A program made the translations under genes and the position numbers. 64,000 nt of DNA from JAEUMG01 sp963805405. Lineage in GTDB: Bacteria > Pseudomonadota > Alphaproteobacteria > Rhizobiales > Aestuariivirgaceae. Shown piece after piece: positions 1 through 8,741 of this stretch (position 1 is the stretch's first letter; the number at the start of each line of letters is the position of its first letter). Under the pieces are notes generated by a model. That model was not told where the DNA came from, searched no databases, and worked only from the letters and a program-made list of their open reading frames with translations. The stretch spans positions 1,364,001-1,428,000 of the forward strand of contig CAWDUC010000020.1 of the NCBI GenBank assembly GCA_963805405.1. Direction: 5' to 3'.

Positions 1-1
1 G

Positions 2-64
2 ATCGTCGTGCAAGAGCGCATAAAGGCGCTTCTCGTCTACTTGAATACGATACAAGTGAAATAG
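2..64 (+). other. Window-edge fragment, possible gene end
   Basis: The first 91 bases hold no complete gene. An open plus-strand reading runs from base 2 to a TAG at 62-64 and could be the last 20 codons of a gene converging on the corrinoid gene. The opposite strand is also open and reads as plausible protein, so the coding strand cannot be decided. No function is assignable. Confidence 0.2.
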
Positions 65-91
65 CCCGGCCGGCTGGCTGCGGGCGACCGC

Positions 92-793
92 TCAGCCCGC
101 CGCCAGCAGGTTGTGCTTTCTCGCCATGAAGCTCTTGGCCGTCTCGACGGCCACCGCTGCGTCACGGCAATAGGCATCGGCGCCGACCGCCTTGGCGAAT
201 TCCTCGTTCAAGGGGGCGCCGCCGACCAGCACCACATAGTCGTCGCGAATACCCTTTTCCTTCATCGTGTCGATCACGACCTTCATATAGGGCATCGTGG
301 TGGTGAGCAGCGCCGACATGCCGATGATGTCAGGCTGATGCTCGTCGATCGCAGCCAGGTATTTCTCTACCGGATTGTTGATGCCGATATTGATGACCTC
401 GAAACCGGCGCCTTCCATCATCATGGCGACCAGGTTCTTGCCGATGTCGTGGATGTCGCCCTTGACGGTGCCGATCACCATCTTGCCGAGGCGCGGCGCT
501 CCGGTGGCGATCAGCAAAGGCCGCAGGATTGACATGCCGGCCTTCATGGAATTAGCGGCAAGAAGGACTTCAGGCACGAAGAGAATGCCATCACGGAAGT
601 CGATGCCGACGATGCGCATGCCCTCAACCAGACCTTCAGTCAAGGTCCTGTAGGGCGCCCAGCCGCGCTCGAGCAGGATGTTGACGCCCTCCACGACCTC
701 TTCCTTGAGGCCGTCATAGAGGTCGTCATGAATCTGCTGGACCAAATCCTCGTCATTAAGGGATTTGAGGTCGAGTTCGCCTTCATCACTCAT
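92..793 (-). CDS. Corrinoid (B12-binding) methyltransferase protein, MtbC/MttC type
   Basis: This 233-residue protein carries a methylated corrinoid between a substrate:corrinoid methyltransferase and a second methyltransferase in the cytoplasm. A helical cap (about residues 15-95) is followed by a Rossmann-like B12 domain with the signature GDIHDIGKN near residue 115; the His is the lower axial cobalt ligand in the family. A downstream VGGAP motif fits the same fold. I chose the ATG at 793 because GGAG lies just upstream; the longer open frame runs back through the divergent promoter region. The partner methyltransferase (MttB/MtgB-like) is not in the window and may lie beyond the left edge. 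The substrate (methylamine, glycine betaine or other) cannot be told from this subunit. Confidence 0.88.
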   Translation of the reverse strand: MSDEGELDLKSLNDEDLVQQIHDDLYDGLKEEVVEGVNILLERGWAPYRTLTEGLVEGMRIVGIDFRDGILFVPEVLLAANSMKAGMSILRPLLIATGAPRLGKMVIGTVKGDIHDIGKNLVAMMMEGAGFEVINIGINNPVEKYLAAIDEHQPDIIGMSALLTTTMPYMKVVIDTMKEKGIRDDYVVLVGGAPLNEEFAKAVGADAYCRDAAVAVETAKSFMARKHNLLAAG

Positions 794-942
794 CGGTCGT
801 CTCCGAACGGAACAGTGAGGCCAGAATAGACAGGCGCCCTGCAATTGTTGCGCTTGCGGCGACGCCCCCATGCCGGAAAGCGACCGTTGTGGCAAGCGAC
901 CCGATTGGCTATGGCCTTTCGTTCCAAGCAACTGGACATCCC

Positions 943-2209
943 ATGACCGCTGCATTTCCGATCTCGGCCGTTCGCGCCGCCTTTCCCGCCCTGGCTCTCA
1001 AGGATGGCGACGCCGCCCGCGTTTATTTCGACAATCCGGCCGGAACCCAGGTGCCGCAGCGCGTCATCGACCGCACGCTCGAAGCGCTCATCGCCAAGAA
1101 CGCCAATCTCGGCGGCTATTTCGCAACCACGGTCGCCGCCGGGCGATTGGTCGACGATGCCCACCAGGCTTGTGCCGATTTCTACAATGCCGCGAGCGCG
1201 GACGAGATCGTGTTCGGTCAGAACATGACGACGCTCACCTTCCACATGTCGCGCTGCCTTGGCCGCAAGTTCAAGCGCGGCGACGAGATCGTGCTTGTCG
1301 CGCATGGACCACGACGCCAATGTCGCGCCCTGGCTGTTGCTTGCGGACGACCTCGGCTTGACGGTCAAGTGGATGGATTTCGATCCCGAGACCTACGAAT
1401 TCGCCGATGATGCATTGAGCCGGGTCCTGAGCGACCGGACCAAGCTCGTGGCGCTCGGCTTTGCGTCGAACTGCACCGGCACGATCAACGACGTGAAGCG
1501 CTTTGCCGCGGAGGCGAAGGCGGCCGGCGCGCTCGTCTATGTCGATGCGGTCCAGTACGCGCCGCATTGCGCGATCGATGTGCAATCGCTCGGTTGCGAT
1601 ATTCTCGTCTCGTCCGCCTATAAATGGTTCGGCCCGCATCAGGGAATCTTATGGGGCCGCAAAGCGCTGCTCGAAGACACCTTCGGCTACAAGGTGCGCC
1701 CGGCCGGCAAGCGATCTTCCGCACAAATTCGAGACCGGCACGCTCTCGCATGAGGGCATGGCGGGTACGCTTGGCGCCGTCGAATATCTCGCCGGCTTCG
1801 ATGAAGGCGGCGATGCACATGCTGATATGCGGCCAAGCGCAGCGGCGATCCATCGCGCCTTCGATCGGCTCGTCGCGTGGGAGCACATGCTCACGCGCCG
1901 CCTGATCAACGGCTTCTCGTCCTTCCGCGGGCTCACCATCCGCGGCGTCACCAGCGACAATGCCATGCACCGCCGTGTGCCGACCGTCTCCTTCACGCTC
2001 GATGGCCATCATCCCGCAGGCCATCGCCAAGGCACTGGCGGCCGACAATATCTTCGTCTGGTCAGGGCATAATTACGCCGATCGAGCCGGTGCAGCGCAT
2101 GGGCTTGATGGAATCGGGCGGCGTGCTGCGCGTCGGGCTTGCGCATTACAACACGGCGGAAGAAGTCGACGCCCTGCTCGATAGCATGACGCGCATCGCG
2201 CGCTCGTAA
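943..2209 (+). CDS. Cysteine desulfurase-like class V aminotransferase, frame broken four times
   Basis: This is a PLP-dependent fold-type I enzyme of the SufS/CsdA-like group. Pieces of one protein appear in successive frames: the N-terminus with YFDNPAGTQVP, then DHDANVAPW, then the PLP-lysine region SSAYKWFGPHQG, then FETGTLSHEG, then GHNYA, then a C-terminal stretch ending at TAA 2207-2209. Frame changes are needed near 1303, 1711, 2012 and 2081; each is cured by dropping one base. With these removed the order and spacing of motifs fit one protein of about 420 residues. It is divergent from the corrinoid gene, and its 3' end overlaps the convergent kinase gene by 64 bases. Substrate unknown; true cysteine desulfurase activity is not shown. 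The start at 943 has only a weak ribosome site. Confidence 0.8.
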
Positions 2210-3690
2210 GTTTCTCTGGCCGTGCCTGCGGCATCGATCCTCTGCCAGTCGATGGGGCCGAGATCGTAGCCGAGCTGCTTCTCGACGACCTCCGCCGTTG
2301 CATCCGAGGCATCGCCCATGCGCCCGGATACCCGCTTCTTCATCTCTCCTGCATGCGCCTCCAGCCAGAGGCCGATGAAGGGAACATGATACTTGGCGGC
2401 CAGAGCCTTCGCCGCATCGCGCTCCGAAGGCCGGGCGAAGACAGCGTCCAGGACCACCGACCAGCCTGCGGCAAGCGCGTCATTCGCGCGCTTCAGCATC
2501 GCATCATAGACTTCGGCGGAAGTCTCCGGTGCGTAGGCCGCTTTCGGCAAAGGCTCCTTGCTTCGCACTCCATGCAGCCGCTTTCGCTCGATATCGCTGC
2601 GAATGTGAAATGCCCCCGGCTGCGGTGTTGGTTCGGCGCAAAGCGCGCGTGCAAGCATGGTCTTGCCCGTGCCTGAAAGGCCGCCAACCGCGATCAATTG
2701 CGGTACCGATGGCGCCAGATGGCCAATGGCGCGCTGAAAGTAATCGGCGGCCTCGCTACGTGCGGCGTCGGCAGCATCGCCCTCCAGTTCCTTCGATCTG
2801 TCCGCCGCGACGATGGCGCGGACACCGGCACGCGTTGCAAGGAAGAGCGGCAATGCCGCCGCGGCGCCCAGCGTTTCTTCCTTCCTGCGCAAGTCGAAAT
2901 AGCGATTGAGAATGAAATTTGCACCGCGCCGCTGCCCGCGGCGCAACAGGTCCATCAGGAGAAATGCGAGGTCGTACAGTACATCCGTCGTGGCGATCCG
3001 TTCGCTGAACTCGATCGCGTCGAAAAGCACGGGCTTGCCATCCATGACCACGATATTGCCGCAGTGGAGGTCCCCGTGGCAGTGGCGCACGAGCCCCGCC
3101 TTGCCGCGAGCAACCAGCAGCGGCTTGAGATGCCGGAAGCGATCGACATAGAGGCTCGCAAAGCGCCTGAAGTCTGCCGGCGGAAAAATCTCGGGCTGAC
3201 TCTCGAAAGCCTGAAGCAATTGTTCTTCCAGCGCCGCCATGATCGAGACAGGATCCCAGTCGCTCGGACGCGCACGCCGATGGGCGCCCGCGACGACTTC
3301 GGCCAAATCAAGCGCAAGCTCGTCATTGAGGCCGCCGTCTTCCACGACATCGCTCAATAGCGAGCGATCGGGAAAGCGCTGCATCTCCAATACCCAATCG
3401 ACGATCTCGCCATCCCCGCCGATACGGATCTCCCCAGCGGCGTTACGCGCAAGCGGGTGGACTCCACGATAGAGTTGCGGAGCCTCCTTGCGGTTGATTT
3501 CGAATTCGCGATCGAGATTTGCCTTGCGCATGGCGATCGTCGAATAGTCGAGATAGGGAAGCTTGATCGCCTTCTTCAGCTTGTAAGCCGTGTCCCCGCG
3601 CAGAAAGACATAAGCCGCCGCCGTTTCGACGCGCTTCGCATCGCGCGCCAGAAAGGCAATGACGGGTTCCTGGTCGCAGTTCTCATCCAT
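2146..3690 (-). CDS. Bifunctional aminoglycoside-phosphotransferase-like / P-loop kinase protein
   Basis: The protein has about 514 residues and two domains. The first half is a protein-kinase-like phosphotransferase (APH fold) with the catalytic loop HGDLHCGN and a following LFDAIEF metal-binding segment. The second half is a P-loop kinase with the Walker A motif GLSGTGKT. Proteins with this architecture (COG2187 fused to COG0645) are widespread, but their substrate is unknown. I prefer the ATG at 3690 because the family usually begins shortly before a segment like PVIAFL; an upstream ATG at 3717 is possible. The 3' end overlaps the convergent desulfurase-like gene. The reading frame is intact, unlike its neighbour. 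Confidence 0.82.
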   Translation of the reverse strand: MDENCDQEPVIAFLARDAKRVETAAAYVFLRGDTAYKLKKAIKLPYLDYSTIAMRKANLDREFEINRKEAPQLYRGVHPLARNAAGEIRIGGDGEIVDWVLEMQRFPDRSLLSDVVEDGGLNDELALDLAEVVAGAHRRARPSDWDPVSIMAALEEQLLQAFESQPEIFPPADFRRFASLYVDRFRHLKPLLVARGKAGLVRHCHGDLHCGNIVVMDGKPVLFDAIEFSERIATTDVLYDLAFLLMDLLRRGQRRGANFILNRYFDLRRKEETLGAAAALPLFLATRAGVRAIVAADRSKELEGDAADAARSEAADYFQRAIGHLAPSVPQLIAVGGLSGTGKTMLARALCAEPTPQPGAFHIRSDIERKRLHGVRSKEPLPKAAYAPETSAEVYDAMLKRANDALAAGWSVVLDAVFARPSERDAAKALAAKYHVPFIGLWLEAHAGEMKKRVSGRMGDASDATAEVVEKQLGYDLGPIDWQRIDAAGTARETYERAMRVMLSSRASTSSAVL

Positions 3691-3880
3691 GGCAGAACTT
3701 AACCCATCCGGCACCATGCTGCCTGATTGAAATTAAGCGTTTTTCCTCCCGGGCCACCGAATTCCGCTGCTGCCAGGATTCTGGCGGGATCATGCTATTT
3801 ACACACCCTGACGCGGAAACGACAAAGACCCAAGCGGCGTATCGCCAAAAGTGTTCATCGTGATCGAGGAAGGAAAAACC

Positions 3881-4663
3881 GTGAGCCATTCTGAATCGGT
3901 TCTGGAGCAACAGCAAGCAATCCGCGACGAATACCGCGTTCAGGCCAGGTTCTGGGGCAGCTTCGACATCGATGACGATCTGCGCTGGGTCGTCGAGCAG
4001 ATCCCGCTTTTGCCATCCCACCACGTGCTGGACGTTGCTGCCGGCACAGGATTGTTCGGGCGCGCCGTCGCACACGCCGTGGCCAGCGTCACTGCGGTTG
4101 ATATTACGCCGGAGATGATCGAGCAGGGCCAGAAGCGAGCGCGTGAGGACGGCATCGATAATCTCCGCTGGCAACTCGGTCCCGCAGAAGCGCTGCCCTT
4201 CGCCGATGACAGTTTCGATCTGGTGATGAGCCGTTACGCGATCCATCACTTCGCCGATCCCAGCGCCGTTCTTCGTGAGATGAGCCGCGTGTGCAAACCC
4301 GGCGGCATCGTGGTGAATGTCGACATGGTTGCCGAGGAAAATCCGGTTGTCGGGACATATCAGAACGCTGTCGAGCGGATGATCGACGCCACGCACACGG
4401 CCATGCTGTCGCCGAGCCAGTTGGTGCAGATGACGACGAATGCCGGACTTACCATGCACACTTATCTGTCACGCGAGGTTCGTGTGAAGTTCGACGAATG
4501 GCAGCCGCACGTCTCGCAGGAAAGCGAGGCATACCGGGGTCCGCGTGGCGCTCTCGAAGCCGAACTTGCCGGGGGGAGAACGACAGGCATGCGGCCTTTT
4601 GTCGAGGGTGGTGAATTATACTTCGTTCACGTTTGGGGCGTGATGATTGCGCGAAAGGACTAG
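3881..4663 (+). CDS. SAM-dependent class I methyltransferase
   Basis: A 260-residue methyltransferase of the UbiE/Methyltransf_11 type. Motif I is VLDVAAGTGLFG near residue 45. An acidic post-I motif (VTAVDITPEM), motif II (GPAEALPFADDSFDLV) and the helix start CKPGGIVV follow in normal order. The GTG at 3881 is preceded by AGGAAGGA at good spacing and is preferred over a GTG ten codons upstream. It stands alone between divergent and convergent neighbours. The substrate cannot be predicted; a quinone or small-molecule acceptor is possible for this fold. Confidence 0.82.
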   Translation: MSHSESVLEQQQAIRDEYRVQARFWGSFDIDDDLRWVVEQIPLLPSHHVLDVAAGTGLFGRAVAHAVASVTAVDITPEMIEQGQKRAREDGIDNLRWQLGPAEALPFADDSFDLVMSRYAIHHFADPSAVLREMSRVCKPGGIVVNVDMVAEENPVVGTYQNAVERMIDATHTAMLSPSQLVQMTTNAGLTMHTYLSREVRVKFDEWQPHVSQESEAYRGPRGALEAELAGGRTTGMRPFVEGGELYFVHVWGVMIARKD

Positions 4664-4686
4664 CGCGGCGCCATTCGGGGTAGGAT

Positions 4687-5829
4687 CTACGGACCTGGCG
4701 TGATTTTCAGAATCCTTCCGTTGTCGTCATCGGTTGCGACATAGATCGCGCCATCCGGACCTTCGACGACATCGCGAATGCGTTCGCCAAGGTCTTGCAG
4801 CAGGCGCTCTTCGTGAAGGACCTTTCGTCCTTCCACTTCAAGGCGCACAAGTGCTTCCGATCCCAGACCTCCGACGAAGATATCGCGCTCCCATTCCGGT
4901 GCGAGCTTGCCTGAATAAAACAGCATGCCCGATGGCGCGATGACCGGCGTCCATTGATAGAGAGGATCTTCCATGCCCTGGCCTTTCGACTTGCCTGAGC
5001 CGACCGGCGTCCCGTTGTAGTTCAATCCATAACTGATCACTGGCCAGCCATAATTCTTGCCGGCTTCGGCGACATTTAGCTCGTCGCCGCCCATCGGGCC
5101 GTGCTCGATCTCCCATAATTCGCCTGTCGCCGGATTGAGTGCGGCCGCCTGCACATTGCGATGGCCGTAAGACCAGATTTCGGGTCGTGCGCCCTGCTTG
5201 CCGATAAAGGGATTGTCCTTTGGCACAGTCCCGTCCTCGTCGAGCCTGACGATCTTGCCGAGATGCGAATTCAGATCCTGCGCCTGCACGCGGAATTTTG
5301 CGCGCGATCGCTCGCCCATGGTGATGAAGAGATGTCCCTTTCCATCGAAGACAAGCCGCGAGCCGAAATGTGCGTTGCTCGGGACTTTCGGCTGCTGCGA
5401 GAAGATGACTGCAACATCAGTGAGCGCGGTGTCGTCCTGATTGAGTTTGCCGCGGGCTACGGCAGTCGAATTGCCGCCCTCGCCGGCCTCCGCGTAGCTC
5501 CAGTAGACGAGCCGATTGTCGGCAAACCGGGGATGGATCGCGACGTCGAGAAGTCCACCCTGCCCGCGGGCGTCGACTTCAGGCAGCCCCTTGAGTGCCG
5601 GTCCGATCGACCCGTCGCGGGCGATGATCCGCATCGCGCCGGCCCGCTCGGTGACAAGCATCCGCCCGTCGGGAAGAAAGGCGATTGCCCAGGGATGGGC
5701 AAGCCCCGCCGCAACTTCCGTGACCGTGATCGGTGTTTTCTCGGTTTCGAATCTATCCTGCGACCAGGCGATTGCGGATCCGGTCAAGATCGAGAGGAAA
5801 ACGGCAATCAAGCTCTGAACGATTTTCAC
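4687..5829 (-). CDS. Soluble PQQ-dependent aldose sugar dehydrogenase
   Basis: A 380-residue secreted six-bladed beta-propeller of the glucose/sorbosone dehydrogenase family (YliI/Asd-like), which oxidises aldoses in the periplasm with PQQ. A Sec signal peptide covers roughly residues 1-21, with a hydrophobic core and an Ala-rich cleavage site. The mature part has the family hallmarks: AHPWAIAFLPDGRMLVTERAG near the start, then YGHRNVQA and WEIEHGPMGGDELN about two thirds along. Length is normal. No PQQ synthesis genes are visible here, so cofactor supply is unknown. It is transcribed in the same direction as the glycosyltransferase gene upstream. Confidence 0.87.
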   Translation of the reverse strand: MKIVQSLIAVFLSILTGSAIAWSQDRFETEKTPITVTEVAAGLAHPWAIAFLPDGRMLVTERAGAMRIIARDGSIGPALKGLPEVDARGQGGLLDVAIHPRFADNRLVYWSYAEAGEGGNSTAVARGKLNQDDTALTDVAVIFSQQPKVPSNAHFGSRLVFDGKGHLFITMGERSRAKFRVQAQDLNSHLGKIVRLDEDGTVPKDNPFIGKQGARPEIWSYGHRNVQAAALNPATGELWEIEHGPMGGDELNVAEAGKNYGWPVISYGLNYNGTPVGSGKSKGQGMEDPLYQWTPVIAPSGMLFYSGKLAPEWERDIFVGGLGSEALVRLEVEGRKVLHEERLLQDLGERIRDVVEGPDGAIYVATDDDNGRILKITPGP

Positions 5830-5901
5830 TGTTTTACGCCTCCTACAAAAGGATTAAACAGCTAAATATAGGCCTAAATATGGCAGTGAGAGACTTTATG
5901 A

Positions 5902-6840
5902 TCACGAAATCGCGAGCGAGAAAGCGTCCGCGAATGACTCCTTGGTTAGAAAGGCCAGCAAACTCTGCCTGAACAAGCCGTTTACCGGCGCTCTGTTCCA
6001 CGACCCGGCCGGTGCTGCAGCGAAATCGGGCCAGGGTGAAGTCTGGAACCAGCGGTAGAAAATTTTGCTGTGCCGCGGATCACCGGCATAGCCCGGCTCC
6101 CAGGGTTTGGGGCGCAGCACGAAATGCCGGATGACCGGCCTGATCTCCCTTTCGAGATCGAGCAGCAGGAATTCACCCATGAAATTGAAGCGCGGCGATA
6201 AAGGTGCAAAACGACCGGCGAGCAGGACGTTCAACGCATCCTGGTCGAACCATTGGTAACGATCAGGATCGCCGGCAATCAGCGCGATCGCGCGTGAGCC
6301 TAATTCTTCGGCTTCCCATTTCTCGCGGTCGATCACGGTGACGCCGTTGTTGAAATATGGCGCGTCAGGAGCGAGGCCGAGCGAGGCGCGATGCGCCTTG
6401 AACTCGGTTGCGAGATGCCCGCCGAAATCCATGTAGAAAATCATGTCGATCGCCGCCGCCAGTGGCGCATCTTTCAGGTCGAGCGAGACGAGCGGCGATA
6501 ATCCTTCGCCGCCGATTGCGATGTCCGAATCGATCGCGATGAAGCGGCGATACTGCTTCGGCAGTACTTGATCGAGGACGAGGCGGCGATAGATCGCGCG
6601 TGAGCCGCTCGGCGTCGCAGGCGCATAATTGATCAACGGGGCAAAATCGACCGTGATCAGCTTGATCCGCTCGCGCAGAGACGCGTCTATGCGCTCATAG
6701 CCGGGCCAGATGTCTCCTGTCTCGCAGAGGATGACGAGATCGGCGTCATCGGAAATGCCGGCAGCGATCGCTTGCGCCGCAACGCAAACCGCCGGACCGA
6801 AGAACTTCCGGTCTGGTGTCAAGCAGATTGCGGTTTTCAC
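5902..6840 (-). CDS. Glycosyltransferase family 8-like protein
   Basis: A 312-residue cytoplasmic nucleotide-sugar transferase with a GT-A fold. The DxD metal-binding motif is DSD at residues 104-106 (in FIAIDSDIAIGG). YFNNGVTVIDREKW and WFDQDALNVLLAG follow where GT8 members carry the equivalent N-G and D-Q-D elements. There is no signal peptide or membrane segment. It lies 12 bases downstream of bmt on the same strand and may be co-transcribed with it, although no functional link is evident. Donor and acceptor sugars are unknown. Confidence 0.78.
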   Translation of the reverse strand: MKTAICLTPDRKFFGPAVCVAAQAIAAGISDDADLVILCETGDIWPGYERIDASLRERIKLITVDFAPLINYAPATPSGSRAIYRRLVLDQVLPKQYRRFIAIDSDIAIGGEGLSPLVSLDLKDAPLAAAIDMIFYMDFGGHLATEFKAHRASLGLAPDAPYFNNGVTVIDREKWEAEELGSRAIALIAGDPDRYQWFDQDALNVLLAGRFAPLSPRFNFMGEFLLLDLEREIRPVIRHFVLRPKPWEPGYAGDPRHSKIFYRWFQTSPWPDFAAAPAGSWNRAPVNGLFRQSLLAFLTKESFADAFSLAIS

Positions 6841-6852
6841 GCTGGAAGTGAG

Positions 6853-7872
6853 TTAGCCGTGGCCACGGCGGCGTTCGCGCTTCGCCGCGCCGGCGGCTGC
6901 CAGATCATGGCCCTTGGCGAGCTCGGAAACGCCGCCCAATCGCGCCTCGACGACTTCGATGGCCGGCCGTTCACCTTTGACGTGGTGCTCAAGTGCATGC
7001 CGCATGACAGCCAGATGCTCCGGACTTGTTCCGCAGCAGCCGCCAATGATCTTGGCACCGGCGTCCAGTGCGATGCGCGCGTAGTCGGCCATCAATTCCG
7101 GCGTGCCGCTGTAGTGGATGTGGCCGTCAACATACTGCGGGACGCCGCAATTGCCCTTGGCCACAACATTGGCATCGGGGCGCGCCGCGGTGATGCCGAG
7201 CACGGTTGCAATCAGTTCGGAGGCCCCTACCCCACAATTTGCACCGATCGCCACGGGCTGCGTTTCAAGTGAACCGGCCAGCGCGCCGAAAGCCTTTGGC
7301 GTGATACCCATCATGGTGCGGCCATTGGTGTCGAAACTCATCGTCGTCACGATTGGAAGCCCAGCACGCGAGGCGCCTTCGACGGCCGCGCGCAATTCTT
7401 CCTCCGACGACATCGTTTCGATCCACAGAACATCGACCCGGCCCTCTTTCAGGGCCAGAGCCTGCTCGGCAAAGGCCTCGACGCCGGCTTCATGCGAAAG
7501 CGTGCCGATCGGTTCAAAAATCTCGCCGGTCGGGCCCATCGAGCCCCCAACATAGACCGGCCGACCGACCGCATCGGCTTCGGCGCGGGCATTGCTTGCC
7601 GCAGCGATGTTGATCTCGCGCACCCGATCTTCCGCATTATGAAGCTTCAGACGATAGCGGTTGCCGCCAAACGTATTGGTCAGAACGATATCGGCACCGG
7701 CCTCGATGAAGCGCCGGTGCAGATCGCGCACGCGGTCCGGGTGTTCGTCGTTCCACATTTCCGGCGCGTCGCCGGACACGAGGCCCATCTGGAAATAATT
7801 CGTGCCGGTCGCCCCATCGGCAAGCAGCCAAGGCCGCGTGGCAAGCGCTTCTGTAAAACTGGGTCGGGTCAT
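6853..7872 (-). CDS. bmt: Betaine-homocysteine S-methyltransferase
   Basis: The 339-residue enzyme transfers a methyl group from glycine betaine (or a related donor) to homocysteine, giving methionine. It has the Pfam S-methyl_trans fold: ADGATGT near the N-terminus, GANCGVG near residue 215, and the zinc-binding GGCCGTSPEH near residue 285; these Cys residues bind zinc and activate homocysteine. Sequence and length resemble the rhizobial Bmt type rather than MmuM. The start at 7872 is set by AGAGGAA eight bases upstream. A perfect 16-base palindrome (7901-7916) lies just upstream and is a likely operator. The exact methyl donor is inferred from family membership. Confidence 0.82.
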   Translation of the reverse strand: MTRPSFTEALATRPWLLADGATGTNYFQMGLVSGDAPEMWNDEHPDRVRDLHRRFIEAGADIVLTNTFGGNRYRLKLHNAEDRVREINIAAASNARAEADAVGRPVYVGGSMGPTGEIFEPIGTLSHEAGVEAFAEQALALKEGRVDVLWIETMSSEEELRAAVEGASRAGLPIVTTMSFDTNGRTMMGITPKAFGALAGSLETQPVAIGANCGVGASELIATVLGITAARPDANVVAKGNCGVPQYVDGHIHYSGTPELMADYARIALDAGAKIIGGCCGTSPEHLAVMRHALEHHVKGERPAIEVVEARLGGVSELAKGHDLAAAGAAKRERRRGHG

Positions 7873-7900
7873 CGGAATTCCTCTAGCCACGCATTATGAC

Positions 7901-7916
7901 ATAAAGATATCTTTAT
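7901..7916. promoter_or_regulatory. Perfect palindrome, probable operator of bmt
   Basis: ATAAAGATATCTTTAT is a perfect 16-base inverted repeat, 28 bases upstream of the bmt start codon and within the only promoter space available to that gene. Its AT-rich character stands out against the GC-rich surroundings. ArsR-type regulators, including the SAH-responsive SahR of methionine-cycle genes, bind palindromes of this style. The assignment to such a regulator is inference. Confidence 0.6.
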
Positions 7917-7928
7917 ATGAAGGGGAAT

Positions 7929-8741
7929 CTAGCGCCACGCACCATAGGCTTCAGGGCTCACCAGAAGCTGCATTCTACTGTTGATTTCGTAGCTATCAGG
8001 ACCTGTTTTCGCGGGTTTTCGCAGGCCTTCGCGAATCTCGCCCAAGGCCTTCAACAAGTCTTCGAGATCGCGCTTCGCAAGCCGGGGCGCAAGACCATCC
8101 GGCTCGCCATGGGCGCCAAATATCGTGATTTCCGGCTTCACAAGGGACTGCAATATTTCACCCGCCGCGAGATAGTCCGGCAAGGACGAGCCTGGTACCT
8201 GGGCATAGAGCGGGCCCAGATAAAGGAAATCAGCGGCGAGCAGGATGTTGCGCTGGCGATCGAGGAGCGAGATCGAGTCCGGCGAATGACCCGGCGTGTG
8301 AAGTATCTCCAATTTGACGCCGCCGAGATCAATCTCATGGCCGATCGGCCACCATCGATTGATGATCACCGGCTTCCAGGTCATGTCCTCGTAGTGACCG
8401 AGATAGAGGTCATCGGGCGCATGGAACTGACCATCCCTCACGCATGACATTAGGATCGGGAGATCGGCCATCGCGAGATCGGAAAAGCGATGGAGATTTC
8501 CGGTGTGGTCGTAATGGAGGTGCGACGGCATCACGGTCAGCGGACGATCGGTCAGGCTTGCAACGACAGGTGCGATATCGCGCACGCCCGGCCCGGTATC
8601 GAAAAGCAGTGCAGCCTCGCTACCCTCGATCAGGTAGTTCCAGTTGAACTGGTGATATTTCGGTTCGCCGATTGCGTGAAGGCCAGGGACGATGGTCTCG
8701 ATCGCGTACCAGTCGTCGAACCAGCGCACCTCCGCTGTCAC
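7929..8741 (-). CDS. Metallo-beta-lactamase-fold hydrolase
   Basis: A 270-residue cytoplasmic metallohydrolase. The metal site HxHxDH is HLHYDH at residues 74-79. A later HTPGHSPDS supplies the next His, an Asp lies in LLAADFLYLGP, and a last His lies in FGAHGE, as expected for a dinuclear site. The GTG at 8741 overlaps the stop of the membrane-anchor gene (GTGA), so the two are probably translationally coupled. The open frame extends much further upstream, but that stretch lies antisense-free inside the anchor gene in another frame and is not credible protein. Substrate unknown: glyoxalase II-like, lactonase-like and persulfide-dioxygenase-like activities share this fold. Its place in the molybdoenzyme operon suggests a linked role. 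Confidence 0.82.
   Translation of the reverse strand: MTAEVRWFDDWYAIETIVPGLHAIGEPKYHQFNWNYLIEGSEAALLFDTGPGVRDIAPVVASLTDRPLTVMPSHLHYDHTGNLHRFSDLAMADLPILMSCVRDGQFHAPDDLYLGHYEDMTWKPVIINRWWPIGHEIDLGGVKLEILHTPGHSPDSISLLDRQRNILLAADFLYLGPLYAQVPGSSLPDYLAAGEILQSLVKPEITIFGAHGEPDGLAPRLAKRDLEDLLKALGEIREGLRKPAKTGPDSYEINSRMQLLVSPEAYGAWR

Noticed and set aside
889..2209. True pseudogene decay of the desulfurase-like gene and other broken genes
   Set aside because: Catalytic and structural motifs are intact in every piece and no in-frame nonsense mutations are seen apart from those caused by the shifts.
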